The position numbers and the translations under genes were made by a program. A model generated the notes under the pieces. The model was not told the origin of the DNA and did not search any database. It saw only the letters and a list, made by a program, of their open reading frames with translations. Shown here piece by piece: positions 16,864-17,063 of a stretch of 17,063 bases of DNA (the first letter of the stretch is position 1; the number at the start of each line of letters is the position of its first letter). Source of the stretch: Pseudomonadota bacterium (GTDB lineage Bacteria; Pseudomonadota; Gammaproteobacteria; Steroidobacterales; Steroidobacteraceae); NCBI GenBank assembly GCA_021815905.1, contig JAKAZP010000007.1, forward strand, positions 1 to 17,063, written 5' to 3'.

Positions 16864-17063
16864 ATGGCATTGACCGACCGGTTCAGCGGGGGGCTGGAAG
16901 AGCACCTCGCGCTGTTTCAGCGATTATCGCCCCTGTCCGCGGAAGTCGAGCGGGCCGCGGCCCTCGTCAGCTCGGCGCTGGGAGCGGGCCGCAAGCTCAT
17001 GCTGTGCGGCAATGGAGGCTCGGCCGCCGACTCCCAGCACATCGCCGCGGAGCTCACGGGACG
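16864..17063 (+). CDS. gmhA: SIS-domain phosphosugar isomerase, GmhA-like (5' part only)
   Basis: The frame is open from ATG 16864 to the right edge: 66 codons plus two bases, with no stop in the window. Residues 44-66 contain LMLCGNGGSAADSQHIAAEL, the SIS-domain phosphosugar loop (CGNGGS 48-53) as in sedoheptulose-7-phosphate isomerase, the first step to ADP-heptose for lipopolysaccharide core. The N-terminal helix (about 8-40) also fits. A GGGGAGG lies directly before ATG 16864, too close for ideal use; TTG 16870, or GTG 16846 and ATG 16849 upstream in frame, are possible starts. DiaA, a DnaA-binding paralogue, has the same motif and cannot be excluded from this fragment. The sugar-gene neighbours favour GmhA. 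Confidence 0.8.
   Translation, partial: MALTDRFSGGLEEHLALFQRLSPLSAEVERAAALVSSALGAGRKLMLCGNGGSAADSQHIAAELTG

Noticed and set aside
16490..16870. A minus-strand open frame of 126 codons across the pgi-gmhA gap
   Set aside because: It is mostly Arg/Ser/Pro/Ala-rich, overlaps the pgi end and the gmhA start in antisense, and has no motif or good ribosome site.

Overview
The window is chromosomal DNA of a GC-rich bacterium, most likely a gammaproteobacterium (something near Pseudomonadales, Xanthomonadales or Nevskiales). This rests on gene content and order: ppiD, fabI, mltD, a YafS-like methyltransferase gene, rnhA and dnaQ lie together much as I recall them in Pseudomonas (clpX-lon-hupB-ppiD-fabI ... 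mltD-gloB-yafS-rnhA-dnaQ). The window is densely coded. I see no insertion sequence, phage gene, CRISPR array or toxin-antitoxin pair. All names come from reading the sequence and recalling families; nothing was searched.

Left part (1-3075). The 3' end of a secreted BNR/VPS10-type beta-propeller protein enters from the left edge. Then, on the minus strand, comes an exported pair: a DUF2844 protein followed 15 bp later by a DUF3443 lipoprotein. Read closely, the DUF3443 protein has the landmarks of a two-lobed pepsin-like aspartic protease, but its first active-site motif is D-T-Q instead of D-T-G. A strong hairpin and a possible 37-codon gene lie downstream. A tRNA-Asp(GTC) gene with a well-formed promoter closes this part.

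Middle part (3235-11312). This is a core housekeeping block for the cell envelope and DNA. It encodes PpiD (periplasmic folding), an OpgC-like membrane acyltransferase, FabI (fatty acid synthesis) and MltD (murein lytic transglycosylase with four LysM repeats). A divergent AT-rich promoter region separates these from a YafS-like methyltransferase, RNase HI and the DNA polymerase III epsilon proofreading subunit. The glyoxalase II gene gloB, which I expect between mltD and the methyltransferase gene, is absent.

Right part (11324-17063). Only 11 bp after dnaQ begins a same-strand run of sugar-nucleotide and sugar-phosphate genes: a TviB/WbpO-type UDP-N-acetylhexosamine dehydrogenase, a CapI/LspL-type uronate 4-epimerase, a DegT-family PLP aminotransferase, glucose-6-phosphate isomerase (pgi) and the start of a GmhA-like phosphoheptose isomerase. 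Together they point to precursors for a surface glycan containing uronic acid or amino sugar, with Pgi feeding central metabolites and GmhA leading towards heptose. No glycosyltransferase, flippase or polymerase gene is visible, so the final polymer cannot be named.

The least described biology here is the DUF2844/DUF3443 pair. The other points of interest are the coupling of dnaQ to glycan genes and an AT-rich, inverted-repeat-bearing gap before gmhA.
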